Positions 1 to 10,755 are shown, numbered from the stretch's first letter. The stretch is 64,000 bases of DNA from Isoetes taiwanensis (GCA_021234155.1 JAJEKV010000084.1:4372384-4436383); one strand, 5' to 3'. Translations and numbers: made by a program. The notes: generated from the sequence alone by a model not told the origin.

Positions 1-262
1 CCAACATGCCACCTAGGCTCCAACATGCCAAGGTGGCTCAAACATGCCACGCAAGCTCCCAACATGCCACCTAGGCTCAGACATGCCACGTAGGCTCCAA
101 CATGCCACCTAGGCTCCAACATGCCAAGGTGGCTCAAACATGCCACGCGGACTCCAACATGCCACCTAGGCTTCAACATGCCACGGTGGCTCAATCATGC
201 CATCCAGACTCAAACATGCCAAGGTGGCTCAAGCATGCCACGCGGGCTCCAACATGCCAGCT
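1..262 (-). repeat. 19-bp satellite array, left-edge copy
   Basis: Degenerate tandem repeats, read here as GGCTCCAACATGCCA followed by four variable bases. This is the reverse complement of the units at 23.4-24.7 kb and 30.2-31.8 kb. The array is already in progress at base 1, so it continues outside the window. Short ORFs inside it are read-through of the repeat and not genes. Confidence 0.9.
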
Positions 263-780
263 AGGATCATTGGGGGCTTTTGCCATCTCCAATTTTAATC
301 AGATAAAAGAGTGCCTGCAATTGCAGCTTTGCATCTCTGCCTGCTATTTTTGAAGATAGCACAGATGTTGTAAGCTTTATTTGTTTTCCTCTTTATCAAA
401 ACAGATGTAAGACCTCTTGATCAAAGCAGATGTAAGCTATCTAGCTTATGATTTTACCCATAAATTCAAATTCTTTTTGCACCATTGAAAGCTGCAAACA
501 ACTTTGTTCCTAAAAATTCAGTAGTTGTAGATGTCAAGTATATCCTGGGATTTTCACTCGATCAAAGATCAAAGGCTGTAAAACAAGAATGTAAAATTTG
601 TTTGCTAAACAAGAATGGTCGCAATAAGGTGCATTTTAACCAAATAATTTAAACAAATGCGCACCAGCAACCCAAAAAACAACCATTATCTAAAAGCTAA
701 AAACAACCTTAACAACAATAGTTGATTTTAAATATTATGTTAAAAGACAATCTTTAATTTACATTTTCAACATATTGTTT
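263..780. other. non-coding flank
   Basis: AT-rich sequence between the satellite and the next dispersed repeat. I see no coding exon, RNA gene or clear repeat boundary. Confidence 0.6.
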
Positions 781-1100
781 TTTTTTAAAAACCATGTCTT
801 TTATTGAAAAAACAACACCTACATTTATTTTCATAAAACCATATGTGGATTTTTTGTATTTCAATACTCGAAAACAACAGCCATTTTTGAAAACCAAATA
901 TCATTTTTTGAGGAAACCAACACTTGAAAACAACATAGTTGAAAAAAAAAAAAAATTCGTGGAAACCCTTCCGAATTTCCATAGAAACCCTTCCGATTTC
1001 CCAATATGAAAACCCTTCCTTATTTCCATGGAAACCTTTCCGAATTTCCATGGAAAATGGGAAGGTTTCCATGGAAATTCGGAAGGTTTGAAGGTTTGAT
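781..1100. repeat. dispersed AAAACAAC-rich repeat with inverted-repeat end
   Basis: The sequence is rich in AAAACAAC and AAACCAxA words and resembles the inverted form of the TTGTTTT-rich tract at 20.3-21.0 kb and the tract at 32.35-32.55 kb. Its right end carries several TTCCGAATTTCC words. These include an inverted repeat with arms at 1032-1056 and 1066-1089 (core TTTCCATGGAAA) separated by 9 nt, which can fold into a long hairpin. Confidence 0.55.
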
Positions 1101-1356
1101 GGGAGGTCAACCCAAGCGTACTTACCATCGGTATTTTAGAGTGCCCTGGTTCAGCTGGAATAGCATGATGGCTCGAGTTTATAAAAAGGGGGCTTGGGTG
1201 CCTTTGGCAGATGACGAAATCGAAATCGAAGGAGTCTTAAGTCTCTTGAATGACGAGTCTCTGGATTCTGGAACCTCTGGATATATTAGAAGCCAAGTGC
1301 TTGTAAAAATTCTTGGGCCACGGGATAGACTCGTTGAAGCTTTTGTGACAAGATAG
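1075..1356 (+). CDS. unidentified open frame
   Basis: This frame runs from the end of the hairpin repeat to a TAG stop. It reads like ordinary protein around MARVYKKGAWVPLADDEIEI and RSQVLVKILGPRDRLVEAF, with mixed charged and hydrophobic residues and no low complexity. I do not recognise a family. An internal Met lies at about 1167, but no promoter or splice site decides the start. It directly abuts a repeat, so it may be a 3' exon or a fragment carried by a mobile element. Confidence 0.25.
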   Translation, partial: KFGRFEGLMGGQPKRTYHRYFRVPWFSWNSMMARVYKKGAWVPLADDEIEIEGVLSLLNDESLDSGTSGYIRSQVLVKILGPRDRLVEAFVTR

Positions 1357-1371
1357 ACAGATTGCCCTATA

Positions 1372-1880
1372 AGTCTCTAAGTCTCAGACTTGCAAAAGAT
1401 AGAAAAGGATAGCAAACAACAGTTTCCAAAGTGGAATTAAAGAAAGATGCTACAAGAGCATATCAATTAAAGAAGATGCTATAGTAATGCAAACCATGAC
1501 AGCTTACCTAATCTCATATTCTGTCAGACTGCTATGGAATGCCCAAGATCAAGCTTGACGTGAAAACAAATGCTGATCTTTACATGCTACATTCACAGAT
1601 TATCCATGTTAGCAATAATGAGTGCTTTGAGTTCTTTGATGGAAATAACCTGCTGATCTACGTTTTTTTTATCAAGGAACCAAGCTAAAACACAATTTCC
1701 TTTCAAATTGACAAAATTCTGAAATTACTGGTCAAATTGCCATTTTCTGCTCATAGAGCACCTAGGGAATTATCTATCACATAGTTCACAAACTATGCAT
1801 GCAGAATATATTAGCATCTACGTGCAATACTTGTCTAGTGTACCTAACACTAGAATTCATACTAAGAAAGCAAAGAACAC
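1372..1880. other. non-coding, inside or beyond kinesin relic
   Basis: AT-rich sequence downstream of the last recognisable kinesin exon, which lies on the minus strand. The missing motor C-terminal segment (neck and calmodulin-binding region) was not found here. Confidence 0.5.
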
Positions 1881-1884
1881 ATAC

Positions 1885-3180
1885 CAGAGAGAGTTGTGAA
1901 TCTCATCCAAAGTTGACTCAGTAGGAGGTATGTTGACAAACATGAGCGTTTTTGCATTTCCTCCAAGAGAATCACTCATAAGCATGGTAAGCTTGTGATT
2001 TCAATAAAGTATGTGCTGCTCTCCTGTGGCCAGTGAAGAGAAAGATCTTGCTCACATTTGATGCTATCTGTTATAATCGAGAGTACAAACATACAAACTC
2101 AGTCCGTTGTGAAAGGCAAAGTAAGACTGAAATCTCTAGCTAAAAGTAAGAAAGACACTTTTCTGCATTCATTTGGGTCCCAGATGTATACCGCTTTTCA
2201 ACTCCAATCTGTACTATTGTTTCTAAGTCAGCCCTTGTAATCACTGGCACCAGAGTTGCATTTTCCACTACCACCATGTCCTGTAATTAAAAACACGTGT
2301 AAACTAATGGAAAAAGGAACAAGTAGTAATGCCAGATAAAAATGGACTATTTGTACCTTCGAATCTTTATTGATTTCAAGCTTCTGCCTTTTAAAATTCG
2401 TTGGAAGAAGCAAATCCACTAAAGTATCCTGGTAAAGTTCCAGCATGTAGGCATCGTTCCATCCAAGAAAACTTCGAATCATTTGCCTGGGTAAAACAAC
2501 TTAATGATAGGCTTCTAGAGCGCAAACAACTAGCACCTTCAATGAAAAAGAGAACTTGTTCCGATCGCGCTTTAAAATATTAAAAAGTTCCTTGGTTGCT
2601 CTTGGCGTAAGCCCTAGGTTTTCTTCAGTGCCATAGATAGTGAAAGTCTTCCCGGATCTAGTTTGACCATATGCAAATATGTATACATTATAGCCATCAA
2701 TTGCTGATTGCACCAAATACTGCGGTGCCGTATGAGGTTAGCCTTAAATGAACCAATATTATATAGATATGAAGAAGATGCACACCTTTGTATTTTCAAA
2801 TATAGCATCTTGGCTTGCCTCTTCATCAAATACATGATCAAACTGGTGCTGTTTTGACTTGTCATCCTTCCAAGGGTGCTCCAAAGTGAATTCATCTAGA
2901 CTGATAAGAACCATCTTGTGGTTTTCAACCTTTTCTTTCTCAATCAGCGGCCTCCAGCGTGCATACACTCTAATCTTCCCTTTCATATCTAAGGCAAATA
3001 AAAAAATTACCAACCTAATTGAGCCTATTTCACAAATATTATCCTTTATATGTACCTTCCATCATGTTGAAGTATCTCTTCCTTAAAACTTGCTATTCTT
3101 TGTAAACATTTCAAGCTGCACTAATTGATCTGCTTGCCGCTTTAAAATGTCAGCAGTTTGTGCATTCTTCCGATCTATAT
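1885..3180 (-). pseudogene. KCBP: KCBP-type kinesin (KIN-14) motor relic
   Basis: Minus-strand exons match the plant kinesin-like calmodulin-binding protein, a minus-end microtubule motor. In order they are: the neck (NAQTADILKRQADQL...VLRKRYFNMME, 3056-3175); the motor start KGKIRVYARWRPL (2786-2988); the P-loop and switch region (2537-2719); LELYQDTLVDLLLP (2357-2452); VENATLVPVITRADLETIV (about 2152-2280); and NHKLTM...MSDSLGGNAKTLMFVN (1885-2003). Several GT-AG borders survive. Defects seen: a TAG codon at 3093-3095 with a nearby frameshift; GQTRSGKT instead of GQTGSGKT in the P-loop; no AG acceptor before the LELYQD exon; and loss of most of the LAGSER region. One exon is inverted (2035-2150). 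The N-terminal MyTH4/FERM and C-terminal regions are absent. This is a non-functional relic. Confidence 0.88.
2035..2150 (+). pseudogene. KCBP: inverted kinesin exon (ESSRSHL segment)
   Basis: The plus strand reads SHLMLSVIIESTNIQTQSVV and then KGKVRLKSLAKS. This is the kinesin segment that normally follows the GTQMN motif and leads into LAGSER. In this gene GTQMN lies just to the right on the minus strand, so the segment sits in its proper place but in reverse orientation. Its ESSRSH counterpart has decayed to ERSCSH. Confidence 0.85.
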
Positions 3181-3206
3181 CATGAAGGAAATGTCTTTTT
3201 AAGTGA

Positions 3207-3705
3207 ATGTCTGAGGCATTTAAGCATTACAGTAATCCACGCAGATTTTTCCTCAGATCCAGGCTTTGCGAAAAGAGCTGCAAGAATGATTCCTTTTCGA
3301 GCGAAAATTTTAGCCAGGCAAATCAGGGCGATGGCTACAGGTCTCAACCTGCAAGCCCAAATAAAGGGAATAGGCCAGCTCCTGTAGCGCAGAAAGAAAC
3401 AGGCAGAGCTGGGAGACAGCAGCTCCAACGAATTTTTTTCATCCAAAAACCCCATGAATGGAAGATTGGTTTCTAGGACTCCATCGCCAAAAGCTCTGCC
3501 CAGCAAATGCACCAATGAGGCTTCTGAGCAGGAATTTCGGCCTAGTCCGGACGCTTCGTCCAATGGTGGCGAACAGACTGGCCCTAAAACTAGACTTGGA
3601 TGCCAAAGATTGATTTTGAATGCGAAGAAGCAAAGCCCAAGAAGGTGAAAGCCTGCAATAGTGCTAAAGAGGAAGGCATAAAGCCTAAGCTAGAGACCAC
3701 TAAAC
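3207..3705 (+). CDS. unidentified Ser/Pro/Lys-rich reading frames
   Basis: Two overlapping plus frames have protein-like composition, for example SRTPSPKALPSKCTNEASE and then CEEAKPKKVKACNSAKEE, joined only through frame changes. They lie directly behind the kinesin neck exon, on the opposite strand. Composition resembles the disordered N-terminal part of a plant nuclear protein such as a bHLH factor, but no domain is visible. Treat as a possible gene fragment of unknown identity. Confidence 0.2.
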
Positions 3706-4780
3706 TTCGTCGGACAACGCCAGTCGTTGGCTGGGGCAACGCCAGACTCTACTTCTCCAACCAGCTCCATAACTAACTCAAATTTTCATAAAATTTCACC
3801 GCCGTAGATGAAATCTAACGCTTCAAACATCATCCACTTGCACAGAAATCCCACCTGGGTGCAACGTGGACACTCTAAAATTGTTTTAAAGTGTCAACTT
3901 GTGTTTGTGCAAACGTGCGAAAGAAAAAAAAAAAAAAAACTAGCAAAAGGCACACCAGAAGGCTGTGGTATATGCAAGGCTAAATTCTATTAGGTTACAT
4001 TTGGTGTTTTGTTGTTCAACACTAGAAGCAACATGTTTTTTTATGGACATCAATTAAGAGGGTATTCAATTGTATAGGACTATTTCTAGACATCACACAC
4101 TTAGGATGGTATTCAGTTACATAATACACGTTGTTAATGTTCGATAAGGTTGACCAACAAGTTTTATACTACAATAATAATATGGTTGAGTTTCAATAAG
4201 GTTGGCAAAGATTGACACATTAAATTGTTTTACCATAGTTGGTGATTCACAAACTATGGTCAAAGAAAAGAATCCCTTACAATACAATCTTCAGTTTTGT
4301 CATCTCTTAATATCTTGTTTGTCTATACTTATGTTAAGTGTAAAAGGATTATGATCACTTCCACAATTTGAACACAATGCTAATATGGCACTTAAAATTT
4401 GTTTGGGTTTGGAATTAGAGTTGAGGCCAGCTTGTATAGTTATGGTTATAGTTGGAAGAAAAACTTCTGTACTATATGCCATCCTATACGCCATCCTGGT
4501 CAAATATTCATTTGGCAGCCTTAGATGGGCACTTGTCGATTAGATTAAATTGTACCTGCCTTTTGTCATGAAACCATAGTGGCTGACTCGTATGATTGCG
4601 TAATAGTTGGAAAGAGGATTCTTTACAAAAGCTCTGCGTCTCAGTCTTCACAGATATCTTTAAAAGCTGAAATGGACCTACATAATGCCCCCTCTTATAT
4701 GTTGTAATGTTAGGCACTTATCTACCTTTGGTGAAGTACGTCATGATGTTTTTCCTTTGCTTACACGTTAAGCCTTTGCT
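3706..4780. other. non-coding stretch
   Basis: AT-rich sequence with an A17 run at about 3923-3940. Minus-strand ORFs at 4300-4717 have no recognisable domain. No repeat boundary is evident. Confidence 0.5.
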
Positions 4781-4783
4781 TAT

Positions 4784-4934
4784 CCTGCAATTTTTCCTTT
4801 CTTTCAGTAAATTCCTTGTCCTCTTCGATAACATGAGGTTTTGCTCCACCCCAGTCGTTTGTAACTGACTGCTTAAGTTCCCTAAACATTCTGAAGAGAT
4901 CTCTACCACCCTCAGCAGGCAATGTTGCTTCCTG
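4784..4934 (-). pseudogene. SNX2: duplicated sorting nexin 2 exon piece
   Basis: A 151-bp copy of 5291-5441, differing at two visible positions. It encodes GGRDLFRMFRELKQSVTNDW and the following EEDKEF segment, but is cut at both ends and runs into unrelated sequence. This is a short-range, recent direct duplication with its start 507 bp from that of the original. Confidence 0.85.
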
Positions 4935-5255
4935 TATTCAGAAGTGACTCAGCTTTCTGTCCAATCTGACTGATGAATTGGACCTTATATCTCAGAAGGG
5001 CAGCCAAGATGGCCTTTATGACATAACTATGTCTGTCATGAGGAATCATAACAGTCTGGCATGCAAAGGCCACAAAGCACACATTATTCTCTACATAAAT
5101 TTTCCATGCCACTTCATGTAGCTGTCCTTGCAACTTTTTACTGAGCTTTGCTTTAATATTGAGTTTAAGGAAGAAAAAGAATGGTACAATGCAAACAGTT
5201 AGGTGAAGAATGTTAACTACAAAACTACAAATGATATGACATGAAGCCAAATTAC
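4935..5255 (-). other. intron or spacer with open frame
   Basis: Lies between the duplicated piece and the sorting nexin exon. A minus frame (QLHEVAWKIYVENNVCFVAF through QIGQKAESLL) looks somewhat protein-like. I cannot place it in sorting nexin 2 or any other family. Confidence 0.3.
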
Positions 5256-5552
5256 CTGCTGGGATGCATCTATTAGTTCTTGCTTAAGATCCTGCAATTT
5301 TTCCTTTCTTTCAATAAATTCCTTGTCCTCTTCGATAACATGAGGTTTTGCTCCACCCCAGTCGTTTGTAACTGACTGCTTAAGTTCCCTAAACATTCTG
5401 AAGAGATCTCTACCACCCTCAGCCGGCAATGTTGCTTCCTGTGGCACAAGGATGCTGATATTCCCATCGCCAAATAATTGACATGGAAGTTTTACAGCTC
5501 CATCCAGCATTCTTGAAGCCTCATCCAATGATGGTTGGAGAGGAAGCTTTCC
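5256..5552 (-). CDS. SNX2: sorting nexin 2 internal exon
   Basis: The exon is open throughout and has an intact acceptor (TCACAG before GGAAAG) and donor (CAGCAG before GTAAT). It encodes GKLPLQPSLDEASRMLDGAV, then GGRDLFRMFRELKQSVTNDW and ERKEKLQDLKQELIDASQQ. This matches the link between the PX domain and the BAR-like coiled coil of plant SNX2, a retromer-associated protein of endosomes. The PX core and the rest of the BAR region were not found in the window, so it is an isolated exon or part of a broken gene. A dispersed repeat begins 40 bp upstream. Confidence 0.8.
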
Positions 5553-5589
5553 CTGTGATTGAAGAAATAATATAAGCTCCTCACCTTTC

Positions 5590-5700
5590 ATCTTATATTA
5601 TTATCTTATATTATAATGTTATTCAGTAAGTGTTGGACCCAGCCCTAAATCGAAGGGCGAGGATTTGATTGATTTAATTGAACGATTGGGATTCAACATA
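5590..5700 (+). repeat. dispersed repeat end (TATTATAATGTT / GGACC...CCCTA)
   Basis: Shares the layout TTATATTATAATGTT, a short spacer, then GGACCxxxCCCTA with the inverse-strand copies at 40.32-40.43 kb and, more weakly, 37.20-37.28 kb. A related tract without the AT part lies at 8.67-8.76 kb. Probably a terminal part of a dispersed mobile element. Confidence 0.45.
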
Positions 5701-6576
5701 AAAAAAAGGCCCTGTTAAAGCTGAAACGTAAAAGAACAGAGGACGGATGGATGTGGATTAGGGCAGGGCATCGGTGTAGAGTAGAGCAAGGCGTGGATCA
5801 GTCAGAGCAGAGCAGAGGCTTGGTTCAGCTGAAGTAGAGCGGTACGGTTCCGTTTATGTTGCTACCCTAGATCGGTACGGCAGAGATGAAGGCGGTGGCT
5901 TGGCCTCTGTGAAAGAAGCTAAGATGTCCGGCTGACTCCAAATCCTAATACGGCTTCAGTTGTTATCGGTCAGGTCAGGTTAGAGCTTTGGGTTATGGCT
6001 ATGGCCACCACTTCTTATGGCGAAAATGGGCAGGCGTTTTGTAGTCTTCAAAGGAGCCGTCCTCTTCAACAGCGATGTGAGCTCCTTTATTATTGTGTTT
6101 TTTCTTTTCCGGGCTTGGATCTCTTGCTCCACAGTCCAAGCATCAAATTCCTCAGCAATGGTAAATGGTGAGCTATATGAGACGCAGAGTTCGTTGTGTG
6201 CTTAAGGTAATTCTGGCAGATGGTCATGGTGAGATCCTAAACATTCAATCAAGGCAACAGAATGCCTACAAGGGTTTGACATTGCCGAGATGTCTGTTGA
6301 AAAACAGTTGGATAGAGCAATAGCATGGGCATGTACATGCTCAAACAGTCTATTTTCATTCCATTTGGGTTTCATAAGCATGCTAAATATTATCCTATAT
6401 CCTCCTATGTTAAAGAGTATTCACGATCTGGGCTATTTCTTTTGGGCGTTTTTTCGTGTGAAGTTATATTCTGTGAAGCCTATCCTGCGGTTAAGAGGGA
6501 TTGTGGGCCGTCAATTTGTGGGCATTTAATAGTATTATGAGTATTTTGATCAGTTGTTTGCCTTCTTTTTGCAGAG
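5701..6576. other. possible 5' end of an unidentified gene
   Basis: Contains G-rich sequence and a plus frame starting near ATGGCTATGGCCACC (about 5995), and a shorter one starting MAKMGRRFVVFKGAVLF (6017). The wording GTTATGGCTATGG recurs at about 9052-9064. No domain is recognised. Confidence 0.25.
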
Positions 6577-6655
6577 TAGGTCGCAGGATCTGGAAGCCAA
6601 TGATTGGGGGAAAATCTTGAGGGTGAACATTGTAGTCACAGACTACCTGGACAAA
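6577..6655 (+). CDS. isolated candidate exon, unknown protein
   Basis: Bounded by TTTGCAG and a strong donor GTGAGTAAG. Between them it reads SRSQDLEANDWGKILRVNIV and TDYLDK without a stop. Splice quality is good but I do not recognise the protein, and no neighbouring exon could be joined with confidence. Confidence 0.35.
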
Positions 6656-6749
6656 GTGAGTAAGTTATCTTCTATTTCACTTTTTTTATCTACTGCGTTA
6701 TGTTTTATCTTTCTATCCCAGTGCATGGTGCAAAGCGCAGATTAAGTTG

Positions 6750-7784
6750 GGAAGGAATATATTAAACTGGCATGCCCTACTTCATTGCAAGCATTATGGT
6801 CATGGAAAAAAATTAGGGGAATGCTCCATGCAAACTCTGAAATCAGAGGGCATAATTGTATCTTATGCCATACCTGTAATGTGAGGAAGGGGAACCATAG
6901 ATGCTAATCTCATGCACAGAGTAAAATAAATGTTGGCTTATATAACATGTTTTGAAGCGCAGTCCAGTTAGAAATATACAATCTATGTATTACAGCTATT
7001 GCATGGCCTCTCATAGGAATTCTTGCTCTTGCACGTAGCTCATAACTTGGCAGTCCAGTCCATTAATAAATCGTGAGTGGCATTTGCCTTTTCGTCCTAT
7101 TTCTCATATCTGGCATTTTTAACAGGAACATACAGAAATGACGTTGGGCTTGAGATACAAGGTCAATTTTATTCTTTTTTCTTGCCTTCATGTTGACTAT
7201 AGGGTATGCTGTATGTTCTCATTATCAAAGCTTCTCATATTTCTTTCTTTGTGGATTCAAATAGCTGGCGAGCATTTGTACATATATACAGTCCAAGAAC
7301 AACATATGGGCATTCCAGACGATCAAACACAATTTTAGGATCAAACACAATTTCATGCTGGCATTGGAGCTTCTTCTTTAGATATATTTCAGATGTTATT
7401 TTTAAAGCAAAATCGTACAGACATGTTACTGATCGAGATAAGATTTGTTCCTAAAACCAGCAAGGCTTCAAGATATTATGTGCAAAGGAAGAGATTTATT
7501 TGACACACTCCCTAAAGAGTACGGGAAAGATTTAGGCACATATAAATGTATAATTATGTATACTCTGATTTAGATTTAGAGATTTAGGTTCTCTAAATGC
7601 ATACTCTGTTCATTTACCATCTTATCTGCTAAAATGTGCAAACATGTTTAGATTCTTACTGCCAGAGAATTGCATTAGAATTGTCATACAACGTCGCACA
7701 CTTAATACTCACTTGAGTCTATACTTTTATATTTTCACATTTTCTATGTGGTTGATTATAGTGATTGATTAAGGCATTTAGCTT
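6750..7784. other. non-coding stretch
   Basis: AT-rich. Short open frames only, with no domain, RNA gene or clear repeat. Confidence 0.5.
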
Positions 7785-7888
7785 ATTGTATCATGTTCAC
7801 ACAGTAAATAATGACATTGCCACATCAAACAAATGCCATTGTATCATGTTCACACAGTAAATAATAACGTTGCCACATCAAACAAAGT
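7785..7888 (+). repeat. 53-bp tandem duplication
   Basis: Two copies of a unit starting ATTGTATCATGTTCACACAG, at 7785 and 7838, differing at a few bases. Confidence 0.85.
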
Positions 7889-8034
7889 GGTCTACTTCCC
7901 CCAATGGTTTTGGGGACTTAGCATAGTGTTTAATTTAATGCTAGACATACTTAGACATACTTATATAGACAACAAATTGCGTAGAATGTACTATTCAATT
8001 AAAATGCATGATATTGTCGAGTGTGAACAATGAC

Positions 8035-8250
8035 TTGGTTCTATCATTAATGGGTTTCCAACTTTGCCTAGGTAAACAAGGCAAAAAAAGTTTGAACTAT
8101 AATTATCCAAATGTAAGGCAATTTGGTTCTACCAGTAATATGATTCCAACATTGCCTAAGTAAACAAAACTATAAAAATTTGGACCATAATATCCAAATG
8201 TAAGGCTAGAAAGTTAGAACCATAATATTCAAATGTAAGGCAACGTTATG
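8035..8250 (+). repeat. degenerate tandem repeat (TCCAAATGTAAGGC)
   Basis: Units of roughly 75 bp carry TTGGTTCTA, then TTGCCTAxGTAAACAA, then ATCCAAATGTAAGGC. There are two full copies and one partial copy. Confidence 0.7.
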
Positions 8251-8792
8251 CTTTGCTAAAGTGATACCATAATAGTAGCAGGACTAGGACATTGGCATTA
8301 TTAATGTTCAAGTTCATAACAATCCGACAATATTCGCATGCTAAATTTTGAATTAATATTTTGACATTAGTGTTTCACCACAACATTTTGAGCTGTGATC
8401 TTTATCTATAATGAGCTCATTTACAATGTCTCGCCTTATGCTCAGCCTCTCAAAGAGTAATAGACTTTGACTATAGCCTCACATCAAAACCTGCTCTCAG
8501 AGATACCGATGCAGCACTATCTAACATGAAGAAGCTAAGTTGCTTCTAGACATTGTTAAATCTTCAGATATTTTTGTTGTAATAAAAGGTTATGAAAATT
8601 GGATTATTACTACATGTATTTCCCATTGCGGCCAAAAGATTTCCATACTTCCAACTTATGCCCCTGGGCACTGTTACTTTTAGTGCAAGTAATGGACCAC
8701 GCCCTAGATCCAACGGCTGAGGTTTAATCACTTTATCCTATGGTTACGATTTGCCAATCTTTCGAACTTAGGATTGAGAGTTAACGCAACAC

Positions 8793-8970
8793 AGTTTTAG
8801 CGCTATTCCTTCTTACTCCGGCAGGATCAAAGACCAAGGCATGATAGAAACCGACAGCATTATGCTATAGGTTTACCAAGAGTTTTAGCGCTATTCCTTC
8901 TTACTCCGGCAGGATCAAAAGACCAACAAGGCATGATAGAAACCGCCAGCATTATGCTATAGGTTTATCA
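8793..8970 (+). repeat. 88-bp tandem duplication
   Basis: The unit starting AGTTTTAGCGCTATTCC begins at 8793 and again at 8881, with small indels. It follows a GGACC/CCCTAGATCCAACGGC dispersed-repeat tract at 8.69 kb. Confidence 0.85.
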
Positions 8971-9500
8971 AGAACGGCCAGCATGATTTCCAAGTTCCGG
9001 TCTTGCGTTTATCCTCTGAGCTCCTGCCGTGGAGGTTCTAGCCGTGGAGGTGGTTATGGCTATGGATCGTAGCTGCTACTTATGGCTCTGAGCGTAGCTA
9101 TGGCGAAAGCTTTAGCTTTGGCAGCGGGCATGTAAGAACCGGGCATGTAAGAACCGATGATTGGTATTGTTTGACCGATAGCTGCAACGCTCAAAACTAC
9201 GCAAGCAGATTAGCGCATACAAAGATGAGCCTTTGGAGGGTTTGTCAGGGAGTTTATGATAGAAGTCCAGAGTCTGGAGGCACGGATTTTCGAGGTTATG
9301 GGTTTGGATAGTGGTGGAGGCAGTGCAAGATCGGGATGGACAGCATTTGCACTAGGTAACTTATTCTATAAAGCATCCTTTGTACACATAATACAGGCTT
9401 CCATTCTGCAAATATACCAACTCTTTTTCTTGGTAAGATTATTTTTTGAGCTACTTGCCTGACTCTTCTTCTATAACTGAGTTTTATATTCATCGTTGCT
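8971..9500. other. non-coding or decayed gene start
   Basis: Moderately G-rich, with a GTTATGGCTATGG word like that at 5.99 kb and short frames such as DRSPESGGTDFRGYGFG. Nothing can be identified. Confidence 0.35.
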
Positions 9501-9502
9501 TT

Positions 9503-10192
9503 TTATTCTGTTGCTTTTGTTGGATTTAATCGGTTATCTTCTTCACGCTCTACATCCATTAAATATATACACGAAGCAAGCAAGGCCATCCATGAAGCAG
9601 AATCTGCTTGAATAGGCATGCATATGATCATATCCTCTGCTACATCTATTTTCTTTACACGTCCAAGAAGGTCAATTACACAATTGACATGTTTTACTGT
9701 GAGGATGATTCTATGATCACTTTCCAGAGAAAATAGGTGGTGAAAACCTTCGTTAATCAGGCCAGCATTGCCACACGCTGACAGTATGCTGCAAAAAGTC
9801 ACTTCATTAACCATCACTCCTTCAATGTGCATTTCCTGAACAAGGCGAAAGACTTCTTCTGCAACACTAGAGAATCCACTCTGTTGAGCATATGCAGCAA
9901 TTATAGTATTCCATGAGACCACATCATGATTGGGCATACTATCAAAGAGTTCCATAGCCTCCTTGAGCTGTCCACCCATTATAAAAGCCAAGATCACATT
10001 ATTCCATGATACATTGTTATGGTGTGGCATTTGCCTAAAAAAATTTAGTGCTTCCTTTGCATAGCCATACTCAGCACATCCTGCAATAACAGTATTCCAT
10101 GTAATTGTGTCGCTTTGAGGCATTTGCTGAAAGAGTTCAAGAGCAGTGGTAAGCTGACCATTCTGCACATATGCAGAGATCATGATGTTCCA
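9503..10192 (-). pseudogene. PLS-class pentatricopeptide repeat protein, truncated
   Basis: An intronless frame of about 226 residues from AWNIMISAYVQNGQ. The repeats are visible as ALELFQQMPQSDTITWNTVI, then FFRQMPHHNNVSWNNVILAF, then MELFDSMPNHDVVSWNTIIA, and later VTFCSILSACGNAGLINEG. The last part, VIDLLGRVKKIDVAEDMI followed by SASWMALLASC, is the usual end of the PPR tract and start of the E domain. PLS PPR proteins bind organellar RNA. Family members usually have many more repeats. Here an in-frame stop lies just upstream of the first repeat and the E/DYW tail is missing after 9503, so this is a fragment. Confidence 0.85.
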
Positions 10193-10440
10193 GGCCCTTT
10201 TCTTTCCGGCTTAAATTTTGTCCCTGATCCCCAAAATTCGCCGGCTTCATGGCCTCTTGGATTTATTCCAGTATAACATTACTGCATTTATATTGGCATT
10301 TCGCTTGCATGCAGTTTTCATCTGTCATTCTGGTTGTTTGCTCAATTAGGGCAAAACATGCAAGTTTAACAAATCGTGTCTTCCAACAATTCTCTCGCAG
10401 TTGACCGAATTAATGTTATTGATCTGTTGTTATTGGAGTA

Positions 10441-10497
10441 GAGAAGAGAAAAGCAGAGGATGCACGGATTTGTGAGAAGTATCCTGAGAGGATTCCT
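10441..10497 (+). pseudogene. ATG8: lone ATG8 exon
   Basis: Reads EKRKAEDARICEKYPERIP, with a TAG acceptor overlapping its first base and a GTAAGC donor right after it. This closely matches the N-terminal helix region of the autophagy ubiquitin-like protein ATG8. The ubiquitin-fold exons expected next were not found downstream, so it is a stray exon. Confidence 0.75.
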
Positions 10498-10581
10498 GTA
10501 AGCTTTCTATGTACTTTTTGCTTATGCATGTTAGAATAGTTAAACACAAGAATGTTCCAATATTTTTTATTCACCTTCAGG

Positions 10582-10755
10582 CCTCCTCAAACTTCACTTA
10601 CTTTAGGTTTTTATGTTCAAGGACTTTAGGAGCGAACCCATCTTCAGAGCAAGTCGAAGCAGCACAGAGCACGTGCAATGTAGTTCTTGGAGACATAGAA
10701 GGCTTTAAAAGTTGTGATTTTCAGAAGGATTCCTATGTCACCAAGGGACCTTGAT
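10582..10755 (+). CDS. unidentified candidate exon
   Basis: Begins after a TTCAG acceptor-like site and reads through RTLGANPSSEQVEAAQSTCN and VVLGDIEGFKS to a TGA stop. Protein-like, but it does not match ATG8 and I do not recognise it. Confidence 0.2.

Noticed and set aside
2058-2240. Separate plus-strand gene of 60 codons
   Set aside because: Its sequence is the inverted kinesin exon, followed by unrelated read-through.
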